Shown: positions 1-11,600 of the stretch, piece after piece | Layout of the letters: every line of letters begins with the position of its first letter | Position numbering within the stretch: position 1 is the stretch's first letter | NCBI GenBank assembly: GCA_037013495.1 | Contig: CM072801.1 | Location: forward strand, 31,918,001-31,982,000 | DNA: 64,000 nucleotides | Direction of reading: 5' to 3' | Source: Hippophae tibetana | Taxonomy: Eukaryota; Streptophyta; Magnoliopsida; Rosales; Elaeagnaceae | The notes under the pieces: model-generated | What the model saw: the letters and a program-made list of their open reading frames with translations, nothing else | Told to the model about the DNA's origin: nothing | Databases searched by the model: none | Made by a program: the position numbers and the translations under genes

Positions 1-19
1 TTCTGTGTGCAACCTATTT

Positions 20-35
20 TTTCTTTTGAAAGAAA
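20..35. other. Inverted repeat TTTCTTT-TG-AAAGAAA (first example)
   Basis: Perfect 7-bp arms around TG, present once in nearly every unit of domains I and II. In C2 and C3 units of domain III the left arm has changed to TTTGCTTT, which breaks the symmetry. Some C1 units keep the T-rich left arm but read TTTTAAAAGAAA. Confidence 0.8.
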
Positions 36-243
36 CAATAGAGCTACTGCATTTCGTTGTTTCAAGAAAAACGAGGCTATTAATATCGGAGGAAATATGA
101 AACTGTTATAACTTTTAATTCGTGCATCGAAATGACTACTGTACTGTATCAAATCGTAGCCATTTCGATTTCAAAAAACACACTGCAAGAATAGTTTAGT
201 TATCAACATTTTTTTACCCCAAATATACTATGTTTACACTACT

Positions 244-269
244 TGCCGACCTCTAAACGATAGGTGGCA
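244..269. other. Type A dyad at the unit landmark (first example)
   Basis: TGCCGACCT (244-252) and AGGTGGCA (262-269) are complementary apart from one bulged G, with a 9-base loop. The same dyad stands at the landmark of domain I type A units and, with loop CTAAAAGAT, in domain II A'' units. Its position just before the landmark is the same in every unit type. A protein-binding or structural role is only an inference. Confidence 0.75.
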
Positions 270-739
270 TCTCATTGCGTTGTAATCTCTTCTTTTCCTT
301 TCCAGTTCCAATTTGTTCATCTTAACCCATTTAAAAGCAATTTACTCATTCTTAATCCTTTGAGTTCCTATGTTGTTCGCCGAAAGGTTCCGCTTAATTT
401 TGTATCAAAGCCTTGGTTGCTGAAAATATGGTATCTATCTTCATGTATTCATTTTTTGAATTTTACATTTAAAAACACTTTGTCCATTTAATTTTCTTTG
501 CTTTCATAATTAACAAACCACAAAGAAAGATAGATATTTGTATAACAAGTCTAGTGTTTTCTTACAATTTTATAGTTATTATTTTGTCTTTCGATTTTAT
601 TCCCTAGTTTTATTTAAATTCTTTGTACCATTTTCTTGTTTTTTGTTTTCTGTGTGCAACGTATTTTTTCTTTTGAAAGAAACAATAGAGCTACTACATT
701 TCGTAGTTTCAAGAAAAACTAGGTTATTAATATCGGTGG

Positions 740-755
740 CAATATTAAAATATTG
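740..755. other. Inverted repeat CAATATT-AA-AATATTG
   Basis: Perfect 7-bp arms around AA in A units of the 264/8662/14478 and A' classes. Other units read CAATATTAAACTATTG, which weakens the right arm. A pure A/T dyad of this size is not unexpected in sequence this AT-rich, so it is recorded without a claim of function. Confidence 0.7.
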
Positions 756-891
756 TAGCTTTTAATTCGTTCATCGAAATGACTATTATAATCTTTCGAA
801 TCGCAAATCTTTCTATTCCTAAAAAGACAATGAAAGAATAGTTTGGTTATCGGCATTTTTTTAAGCAAAATTACTTTGTTTAGACTACTTG

Positions 892-910
892 CCAACCTCT
901 AATAGGTTGG
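892..910. other. Type B dyad at the unit landmark (first example)
   Basis: CCAACCT (892-898) and AGGTTGG (904-910) form a perfect 7-bp inverted repeat with the 5-base loop CTAAT. It is present in B units throughout domains I and II, apart from a change to GCCATCC at about 6703. It takes the place of the type A dyad with different arm bases but kept pairing. Confidence 0.82.
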
Positions 911-3768
911 TGGCATTAAATTGCATTCTTTTCTATGCATGTTCTTTTTGGTTAAAATTTGATCATCTTAACACTATTCTAAGAAATTTAATCATTTTTA
1001 ATCCGTTGAGTTCCTAGGTTGTCCTCCTAAAGTTTCGCATCATTTGGTATCAATGCCTTGGTTGCTGAAAATATGGTATCTATCTTCATATATTCATTTT
1101 TTGCATTTTACATTGAAAAACACTTTGTCTATTTAATTTTCTTTGCTTTCATAAGTTACAAACCACAAAGAATGATAAATATTTGTATAACAAGTCTTGT
1201 GTTTTGTTACAGTTTTGTAGTCATGATTCTGTCTTTCGATTTAATTTCCTAGGTTTATTTAAATTCTTTGTACCTTTTTCTTGTTTTATGTTTTCTGTGT
1301 GCAACCTATTTTTTCTTTTGAAAGAAACAATAGAGCTACTGCATTTCGTTGTTTCAAGAAAAACGAGGCTATTAATATCGGAGGAAATATGAAACTGTTA
1401 TAACTTTTAATTCGTGCATCGAAATGACTATTGTACTGTATCAAATCGTAGCCATTTCGATTTCAAAAAACACACTCCAAGAATAGTTTAGTTATCAACA
1501 TTTTTTTACCCCAAATATACTATGTTTACACTACTTGCCGACCTCTAAACGATAGGTGGCATCTCATTGCGTTGTAATCTCTTCTTGTCCTTTCCAGTTC
1601 CAATTTGTTCATCTTAACCCATTTAAAAGCAATTTACTCATTCTTAATCCTTTGAGTTCCTATGTTGTTCGCCTAAAGGTTCCGCTTAATTTTGTATCAA
1701 AGCCTTGGTTGCTGAAAATATGGTATCTATCTTCATATATTCATTTTTTGAATTTTACATTTAAAAACACTTTGTCCATTTAATTTTCTTTGCTTTCATA
1801 ATTAACAAACCACAAAGAAAGATAGATATTTGTATAACAAGTCTAGTGTTTTCTTACAATTTTGTAGTTATTATTTTGTCTTTCGATTTTATTCCCTAGT
1901 TTTATTTAAATTCTTTGTACCATTTTCTTGTTTTTTGTTTTCTGTGTGCGACCTATTTTTTCTTTTGAAAGAAACAATAGAGCTACTACATTTCGTAGTT
2001 TCAAGAAAACTGAGGCTATTAATATCGGTGGCAATATTAAACTGTAATAACTTTTAATTCATGCATCGAAATGACAATTATAATGTATCAAATCGTAGCT
2101 CTTTCGATTTCAAAAAACACACTGCAAGAATAGTTTACTTATCAACATTTTTTTATCCCAAATATACTATGTTTACACTACTTGCCGACCTCTAAACGAT
2201 AGGTGGCATCTCATTGCGTTGTAATCTCTTCTTTTCCTTTCCAGTTCCAATTTGTTCATCTTAACCCATTTAAAAGCAATTTACTCATTCTTAATCCTTT
2301 GAGTTCCTATGTTGTTCGCCTAAAGGTTCCGCTTAATTTTGTATCAAAGCCTTGGTTGCTGAAAATATGGTATCTATCTTCATATATTCATTTTTTGAAT
2401 TTTACATTTAAAAACACCTTGTCCATTTAATTTTCTTTGCTTTCATAATTAACAAACCACAAAGAAAGATAGATATTTGTATAACAAGTCTAGTGTTTTC
2501 TTACAATTTTATAGTTATTATTTTGTCTTTCGATTTTATTCCCTAGTTTTATTTAAATTCTTTGTACCATTTTCTTGTTTTTTGTTTTCTGTGTGCGACG
2601 TATTTTTTCTTTTGAAAGAAACAATAGAGCTACTACATTTCGTAGTTTCAAGAAAAACTAGGTTATCAATATCGGTGGCAATATTAAAATATTGTAGCTT
2701 TTAATTTGTTCATCGAAATGACTATTATAATCTTTCGAATCGCAACTCTTTCTATTCCTAAAAAGACAATGAAAGAATAGTTTGGTTATCGGCATTTTTT
2801 TAAGCAAAATTACTTTGTTTACACTACTTGCCAACCTCTAATAGGTTGGTGGCATTAAATTGCATTCTTTTCTATGCATGTTCTTTTTGGTTAAAATTTG
2901 ATCATCTTAACACTATTCTAAGAAATTTAATCATTTTTAATCCGTTGAGTTCCTAGGTTGTCCTCCTAAAGTTTCGCATCATTTGGTATCAATGCCTTGG
3001 TTGCTGAAAATATGGTATCTATCTTCATATATTCATTTTTTGCATTTTACATTTAAAAACACTTTGTCTATTTAATTTTCTTTGCTTTCATAAGTTACAA
3101 ACCACAAAGAAAGATAAATATTTGTATAACAAGTCTTGTGTTTTGTTACAGTTTTGTAGTCATTATTCTGTCTTTCGATTTAATTTCCTAGGTTTATTTA
3201 AATTCTTTGTACCTTTTTCTTGTTTTATGTTTTCTGTTTGCAACCTATTTTTTCTTTTGAAAGAAACAATAGAGCTACTGCATTTCGTTGTTTCAAGAAA
3301 AACGAGGCTATTAATATCGGAGGAAATATGAAACTGTTATAACTTTTAATTCGTGCATCGAAATGACTATTGTACTGTATCAAATCGTAGCCATTTCGAT
3401 TTCAAAAAACACACTCCAAGAATAGTTTAGTTATCAACATTTTTTTACCCCAAATATACTATGTTTACACTACTTGCCGACTTCTAAACGATAGGTGGCA
3501 TCTCATTGCGTTGTAATCTCTTCTTGTCCTTTCCAGTTCCAATTTGTTCATCTTAACCCATTTAAAAGCAATTTACTCATTCTTAATCCTTTGAGTTCCT
3601 ATGTTGTTCGCCTAAAGGTTCCGCTTAATTTTGTATCAAAGCCTTCGTTGCTGAAAATATGGTATCTATCTTCATATATTCATTTTTTGAATTTTACATT
3701 TAAAAACACTTTGTCCATTTAATTTTCTTTGCTTTCATAATTAACAAACCACAAAGAAAGATAGATAT

Positions 3769-6640
3769 TTGTATAACAAGTCTAGTGTTTTCTTACAATT
3801 TTGTAGTTATTATTTTGTCTTTCGATTTTATTCCCTAGTTTTATTTAAATTCTTTGTACCATTTTCTTGTTTTTTGTTTTCTGTGTGCGACCTATTTTTT
3901 CTTTTGAAAGAAACAATGGAGCTACTACATTTCGTAGTTTCAAGAAAAACTAGGTTATTAATATCGGTGGCAATATTAAACTATTGTACCTTTTAATTCG
4001 TGCATCGAAATGACTATTATAATCTTTCGAATCGCAACTCTTTCTATTCCTAAAAAGACAATGAAAGAATAGTTTGGTTATCGGCATTTTTTTAAGAAAA
4101 ATTACTTTGTTTACACTACTTGCCAACCTCTAATAGGTTGGTGGCATTAAATTGCATTCTTTTCTATGCATGTTCTTTTTGGTTAAAATTTGATCATCTT
4201 AACACTATTCTAAGAAATTTAATCATTTTTAATCCGTTGAGTTCCTAGGTTGTCCTCCTAAAGTTTCGCATCATTTGGTATCAATGCCTTGGTTGCTGAA
4301 AATATGGTATCTATCTTCATATATTCATTTTTTGCATTTTACATTTAAAAACACTTTGTCTATTTAATTTTCTTTGCTATCATAAGTTACAAACCACAAA
4401 GAAAGATAAATATGTGTATAACAAGTCTTGTGTTTTGTTACAGTTTTGTAGTCATTATTCTGTCTTTCGATTTAATTTCCTAGGTTTATTTAAATTCTTT
4501 GTACCTTTTTCTTGTTTTATGTTTTCTGTGTGCAACCTATTTTTTCTTTTGAAAGAAACTATAGAGCTACTGCATTTCGTTGTTTCAAGAAAAACGAGGC
4601 TATTAATATCGGAGGAAATATGAAACTGTTATAACTTTTAATTCGTGCATCGAAATGACTATTGTACTGTATCAAATCGTAGCCATTTCGATTTCAAAAA
4701 ACACACTGCAAGAATAGTTTAGTTATCAACATTTTTTACCCCAAATATACTATGTTTACACTACTTGCCGACCTCTAAACGATAGGTGGCATCTCATTGC
4801 GTTGTAATCTCTTCTTGTCCTTTCCAGTTCCAATTTGTTCATCTTAACCCATTTAAAAGCAATTTACTCATTCTTAATCTTTTGAGTTCCTATATTGTTC
4901 GCCTAAAGGTTCCGCTTAATTTTGTATCAAAGCCTTGGTTGCTGAAAATATGGTATCTATCTTCATATATTCATTTTTTGAATTTTACATTTAAAAACAC
5001 TTTGTCCATTTAATTTTCTTTGCTTTCATAATTAACAAACCACAAAGAAAGATAGATATTTGTATAACAAGTCTAGTGTTTTCTTACAATTTTGTAGTTA
5101 TTATTTTGTCTTTCGATTTTATTCCCTAGTTTTATTTAAATTCTTTGTACCATTTTCTTGTTTTTTGTTTTCTGTGTGCGACCTATTTTTTCTTTTGAAA
5201 GAAACAATGGAGCTACTACATTTCGTAGTTTCAAGAAAAACTAGGTTATTAATATCGGTGGCAATATTAAACTATTGTACCTTTTAATTCGTGCATCGAA
5301 ATGACTATTATAATCTTTCGAATCGCAACTCTTTCTATTCCTAAAAAGACAATGAAAGAATAGTTTGGTTATCGGCATTTTTTTAAGAAAAATTACTTTG
5401 TTTACACTACTTGCCAACCTCTAATAGGTTGGTGGCATTAAATTGCATTCTTTTCTATGCATGTTCTTTTTGGTTAAAATTTGATCATCTTAACACTATT
5501 CTAAGAAATTTAATCATTTTTAATCCGTTGAGTTCCTAGGTTGTCCTCCTAAAGTTTCGCATCATTTGGTATCAATGCCTTGGTTGCTGAAAATATGGTA
5601 TCTATCTTCATATATTCATTTTTTGCATTTTACTTTTAAAAACACTTTGTCTATTTAATTTTCTTTGCTTTCATAAGTTACAAACCACAAAGAAAGATAA
5701 ATATGTGTATAACAAGTCTTGTGTTTTGTTACAGTTTTGTAGTCATTATTCTGTCTTTCGATTTAATTTCCTAGGTTTATTTAAATTCTTTGTACCTTTT
5801 TCTTGTTTTATGTTTTCTGTGTGCAACCTATTTTTTCTTTTGAAAGAAACTATAGAGCTACTGCATTTCGTTGTTTCAAGAAAAACGAGGCTATTAATAT
5901 CGGAGGAAATATGAAACTGTTATAACTTTTAATTCGTGCATCGAAATGACTATTGTACTGTATCAAATCGTAGCCATTTCGATTTCAAAAAACACACTGC
6001 AAGAATAGTTTAGTTATCAACATTTTTTACCCCAAATATACTATGTTTACACTACTTGCCGACCTCTAAACGATAGGTGGCATCTCATTGCGTTGTAATC
6101 TCTTCTTGTCCTTTCCAGTTCCAATTTGTTCATCTTAACCCATTTAAAAGCAATTTACTCATTCTTAATCTTTTGAGTTCCTATATTGTTCGCCTAAAGG
6201 TTCCGCTTAATTTTGTATCAAAGCCTTGGTTGCTGAAAATATGGTATCTATCTTCATATATTCATTTTTTGAATTTTACATTTAAAAACACTTTGTCCAT
6301 TTAATTTTCTTTGCTTTCATAATTAACAAACCACAAAGAAAGATAGATATTTGTATAACAAGTCTAGTGTTTTCTTACAATTTTGTAGTTATTATTTTGT
6401 CTTTCGATTTTATTCCCTAGTTTTATTTAAATTCTTTGTACCATTTTCTTGTTTTTTGTTTTCTGTGTGCGACCTATTTTTTCTTTTGAAAGAAACAATG
6501 GAGCTACTACATTTCGTAGTTTCAAGAAAAACTAGGTTATTAATATCGGTGGCAATATTAAACTATTGTACCTTTTAATTCGTGCATCGAAATGACTATT
6601 ATAATCTTTCGAATCGTAACTCTTTCTATTCCTAAAAAGA
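3769..6640 (+). repeat. 1291-bp dimer tandemly copied (A-B with AATGGAGC and ATATTGTTC variants)
   Basis: Successive A units at 4786 and 6077 share AATCTTTTGAG and CTATATTGTTCG, and an interval shortened by one T before ACCCCAAAT, which gives 645-bp B-to-A spacing. The segment with AATGGAGCTAC occurs three times at exactly 1291-bp steps, in the units with landmarks 3495, 4786 and 6077. The B units at 4141 and 5432 share ATGTGTATAAC and GAAACTATAG. The same variants recur together at 20939-22750, so this lineage sits in two places about 16 kb apart. Confidence 0.8.
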
Positions 6641-8661
6641 CAATGAAAGAATAGTTTGGTTATCGGCATTTTTTTAAGCAAAATTACTTTGTTTACACTA
6701 CTTGCCATCCTCTAATAGGTTGGTGGCATTAAATTGCATTCTTTTCTATGCATGTTCTTTTTGGTTAAAATTTGATCATCTTAACACTATTCTAAGAAAT
6801 TTAATCATTTTTAATCCGTTGAGTTCCTAGGTTGTCCTCCTAAAGTTTCGCATCATTTGGTATCAATGCCTTGGTTGCTGAAAATATGGTATCTATCTTC
6901 ATATATTCATTTTTTGAATTTTACATTTAAAAACACTTTGTCTAATTAATTTTCTTTGCTTTCATAAGTTACAAACCACAAAGAAAGATAAATATTTGTA
7001 TAACAAGTCTTGTGTTTTGTTACAGTTTTGTAGTCATGATTCTGTCTTTCGATTTAATTTCCTAGGTTTATTTAAATTCTTTGTACCTTTTTCTTGTTTT
7101 ATGTTTTCTGTGTGCAACCTATTTTTTCTTTTGAAAGAAACAATAGAGCTACTGCATTTCGTTGTTTCAAGAAAAACGAGGCTATTAATATCAGAGGAAA
7201 TATGAAACTGTTATAACTTTTAATTCGTGCATCGAAATGACTATTGTACTGTATCAAATCGTAGCCATTTCGATTTCAAAAAACACACTCCAAGAATAGT
7301 TTAGTTATCAACATTTTTTTACCCCAAATATACTATGTTTACACTACTTGCCGACCTCTAAACGATAGGTGGCATCTCATTGCGTTGTAATCTCTTCTTT
7401 TCCTTTCCAGTTCCAATTTGTTCATCTTAACCCATTTAAAAGCAATTTACTCATTCTTAATCCTTTGAGTTCCTATGTTGTTCGTCTAAAGGTTCCGCTT
7501 AATTTTGTATCAAAGCCTTGGTTGCTGAAAATATGGTATCTATCTTCATATATTCATTTTTTGAATTTTACATTTAAAAACACTTTGTCCATTTAATTTT
7601 CTTTGCTTTCATAATTAACAAACCACAAAGAAAGATAGATATTTGTATAACAAGTCTAGTGTTTTCTTACAATTTTATAGTTATTATTTTGTCTTTCGAT
7701 TTTATTCCCTAGTTTTATTTAAATTCTTTTTACCATTTTCTTGTTTTTTGTTTTCTGTGTGCGACCTATTTTTTCTTTTGAAAGAAACAATAGAGCTACT
7801 ACATTTCGTAGTTTCAAGAAAAACTAGGTTATCAATATCGGTGGCAATATTAAAATATTGTAGCTTTTAATTCGTTCATCGAAATGACTATTATAATCTT
7901 TCGAATCGCAACTCTTTCTATTCCTAAAAAGACAATGAAAGAATAGTTTGGTTATCGCCATTTTTTTTAAGCAAAATTACTTTGTTTACACTACTTGCCA
8001 ACCTCTAATAGGTTGGTGGCATTAAATTGCATTCTTTTCTATGCATGTTCTTTTTGGTTAAAATTTGATCATCTTAACACTATTCTAAGAAATTTAATCA
8101 TTTTTAATCCGTTGAGTTCCTAGGTTGTCCTCCTAAAGTTTCGCATCATTTGGTATCAATGCCTTGGTTGCTGAAAATATGGTATCTATCTTCATATATT
8201 CATTTTTTGCATTTTACATTGAAAAACACTTTGTCTATTTAATTTTCTTTGCTTTCATAAGTTACAAACCACAAAGAAAGATAAATATTTGTATAACAAG
8301 TCTTGTGTTTTGTTACAGTTTTGTAGTCATGATTCTGTCTTTCGATTTAATTTCCTAGGTTTATTTAAATTCTTTGTACCTTTTTCTTGTTTTATGTTTT
8401 CTGTGTGCAACCTATTTTTTCTTTTGAAAGAAACAATAGAGCTACTGCATTTCGTTGTTTCAAGAAAAACGAGGCTATTAATATCGGAGGAAATATGAAA
8501 CTGTTATAACTTTTAATTCGTGCATCGAAATGACTACTGTACTGTATCAAATCGTAGCCATTTCGATTTCAAAAAACACACTGCAAGAATAGTTTAGTTA
8601 TCAACATTTTTTTACCCCAAATATACTATGTTTACACTACTTGCCGACCTCTAAACGATAG

Positions 8662-11600
8662 GTGGCATCTCATTGCGTTGTAATCTCTTCTTTTCCTTTC
8701 CAGTTCCAATTTGTTCATCTTAACCCATTTAAAAGCAATTTACTCATTCTTAATCCTTTGAGTTCCTATGTTGTTCGCCGAAAGGTTCCGCTTAATTTTG
8801 TATCAAAGCCTTGGTTGCTGAAAATATGGTATCTATCTTCATGTATTCATTTTTTGAATTTTACATTTAAAAACACTTTGTCCATTTAATTTTCTTTGCT
8901 TTCATAATTAACAAACCACAAAGAAAGATAGATATTTGTATAACAAGTCTAGTGTTTTCTTACAATTTTATAGTTATTATTTTGTCTTTCGATTTTATTC
9001 CCTAGTTTTATTTAAATTCTTTGTACCATTTTCTTGTTTTTTGTTTTCTGTGTGCAACGTATTTTTTCTTTTGAAAGAAACAATAGAGCTACTACATTTC
9101 GTAGTTTCAAGAAAAACTAGGTTATTAATATCGGTGGCAATATTAAAATATTGTAGCTTTTAATTCGTTCATCGAAATGACTATTATAATCTTTCGAATC
9201 GCAAATCTTTCTATTCCTAAAAAGACAATGAAAGAATAGTTTGGTTATCGGCATTTTTTTAAGCAAAATTACTTTGTTTACACTACTTGCCAACCTCTAA
9301 TAGGTTGGTGGCATTAAATTGCATTCTTTTCTATGCATGTTCTTTTTGGTTAAAATTTGATCATCTTAACACTATTCTAAGAAATTTAATCATTTTTAAT
9401 CCGTTGAGTTCCTAGGTTGTCCTCCTAAAGTTTCGCATCATTTGGTATCAATGCCTTGGTTGCTGAAAATATGGTATCTATCTTCATATATTCATTTTTT
9501 GCATTTTACATTGAAAAACACTTTGTCTATTTAATTTTCTTTGCTTTCATAAGTTACAAACCACAAAGAAAGATAAATATTTGTATAACAAGTCTTGTGT
9601 TTTGTTACAGTTTTGTAGTCATGATTCTGTCTTTCGATTTAATTTCCTAGGTTTATTTAAATTCTTTGTACCTTTTTCTTGTTTTATGTTTTCTGTGTGC
9701 AACCTATTTTTTCTTTTGAAAGAAACAATAGAGCTACTGCATTTCGTTGTTTCAAGAAAAACGAGGCTATTAATATCGGAGGAAATATGAAACTGTTATA
9801 ACTTTTAATTCGTGCATCGAAATGACTATTGTACTGTATCAAATCGTAGCCATTTCGATTTCAAAAAACACACTCCAAGAATAGTTTAGTTATCAACATT
9901 TTTTTACCCCAAATATACTATGTTTACACTACTTGCCGACCTCTAAACGATAGGTGGCATCTCATTGCGTTGTAATCTCTTCTTGTCCTTTCCAGTTCCA
10001 ATTTGTTCATCTTAACCCATTTAAAAGCAATTTACTCATTCTTAATCCTTTGAGTTCCTATGTTGTTCGCCTAAAGGTTCCGCTTAATTTTGTATCAAAG
10101 CCTTGGTTGCTGAAAATATGGTATCTATCTTCATATATTCATTTTTTGAATTTTACATTTAAAAACACTTTGTCCATTTAATTTTCTTTGCTTTCATAAT
10201 TAACAAACCACAAAGAAAGATAGATATTTGTATAACAAGTCTAGTGTTTTCTTACAATTTTGTAGTTATTATTTTGTCTTTCGATTTTATTCCCTAGTTT
10301 TATTTAAATTCTTTGTACCATTTTCTTGTTTTTTGTTTTCTGTGTGAGACCTATTTTTTCTTTTGAAAGAAACAATAGAGCTACTACATTTCGTAGTTTC
10401 AAGAAAACTGAGGCTATTAATATCGGTGGCAATATTAAACTGTAATAACTTTTAATTCATGCATCGAAATGACAATTATAATGTATCAAATCGTAGCTCT
10501 TTCGATTTCAAAAAACACACTGCAAGAATAGTTTAGTTATCAACATTTTTGTATCCCAAATATACTATGTTTACACTACTTGCCGACCTCTAAACGATAG
10601 GTGGCATCTCATTGCGTTGTAATCTCTTCTTTTCCTTTCCAGTTCCAATTTGTTCATCTTAACCCATTTAAAAGCAATTTACTCATTCTTAATCCTTTGA
10701 GTTCCTATGTTGTTCGCCTAAAGGTTCCGCTTAATTTTGTATCAAAGCCTTGGTTGCTGAAAATATGGTATCTATCTTCATATATTCATTTTTTGAATTT
10801 TACATTTAAAAACACTTTGTCCATTTAATTTTCTTTGCTTTCATAATTAACAAACCACAAAGAAAGATAGATATTTGTATAACAAGTCTAGTGTTTTCTT
10901 ACAATTTTATAGTTATTATTTTGTCTTTCGATTTTATTCCCTAGTTTTATTTAAATTCTTTGTACCATTTTCTTGTTTTTTGTTTTCTGTGTGCGACCTA
11001 TTTTTTCTTTTGAAAGAAACAATAGAGCTACTACATTTCGTAGTTTCAAGAAAAACTAGGTTATCAATATCGGTGGCAATATTAAAATATTGTAGCTTTT
11101 AATTTGTTCATCGAAATGACTATTATAATCTTTCGAATCGCAACTCTTTCTATTCCTAAAAAGACAATGAAAGAATAGTTTGGTTATCGCCATTTTTTTA
11201 AGCAAAATTACTTTGTTTACACTACTTGCCAACCTCTAATAGGTTGGTGGCATTAAATTGCATTCTTTTCTATGCATGTTCTTTTTGGTTAAAATTTGAT
11301 CATCTTAACACTATTCTAAGAAATTTAATCATTTTTAATCCGTTGAGTTCCTAGGTTGTCCTCCTAAAGTTTCGCATCATTTGGTATCAATGCCTTGGTT
11401 GCTGAAAATATGGTATCTATCTTCATATATTCATTTTTTGCATTTTACATTGAAAAACACTTTGTCTATTTAATTTTCTTTGCTTTCATAAGTTACAAAC
11501 CACAAAGAAAGATAAATATTTGTATAACAAGTCTTGTGTTTTGTTACAGTTTTGTAGTCATGATTCTGTCTTTCGATTTAATTTCCTAGGTTTATTTAAA

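Larger units (their letters stand above)
264..8661 (+). repeat. Domain I block copy 1 (13 units, 8398 bp)
   Basis: The unit order is A B A A' B A B A B A B A B. Its first seven or so units match block copy 2 at an offset of exactly 8398 bp: landmarks 264, 910, 1556, 2203 and 2849 correspond to 8662, 9308, 9954, 10601 and 11247. Both A units at the start carry the same rare variants, GTTCGCCGAAAGG in place of GTTCGCCTAAAGG and CTTCATGTATTC in place of CTTCATATATTC. The edges are nominal; I set them at the landmark. Confidence 0.8.

Noticed and set aside
40-80. CENP-B box candidate around TTTCGTTGTTTCAAG
   Set aside because: It begins like the box (TTCGTTG), but the required A and the CGGG core at the fixed spacing are absent, and many units read TTCGTAG. 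It does not meet the known consensus.
40-80. Compensating changes in TCGTTGTTTC/GAAAAACGA (arms TTG with CGA, or TAG with CTA)
   Set aside because: In domains I and II the pairs look matched, but domain III has TTG with CTA in many units, and others read AACCAGG or AACAAGG. Pairing is not kept, so I did not claim a conserved hairpin here.
612-640. TATA-like words (TATTTAAAT) as promoters
   Set aside because: They occur in nearly every unit because of base composition, and no gene lies downstream of any of them.
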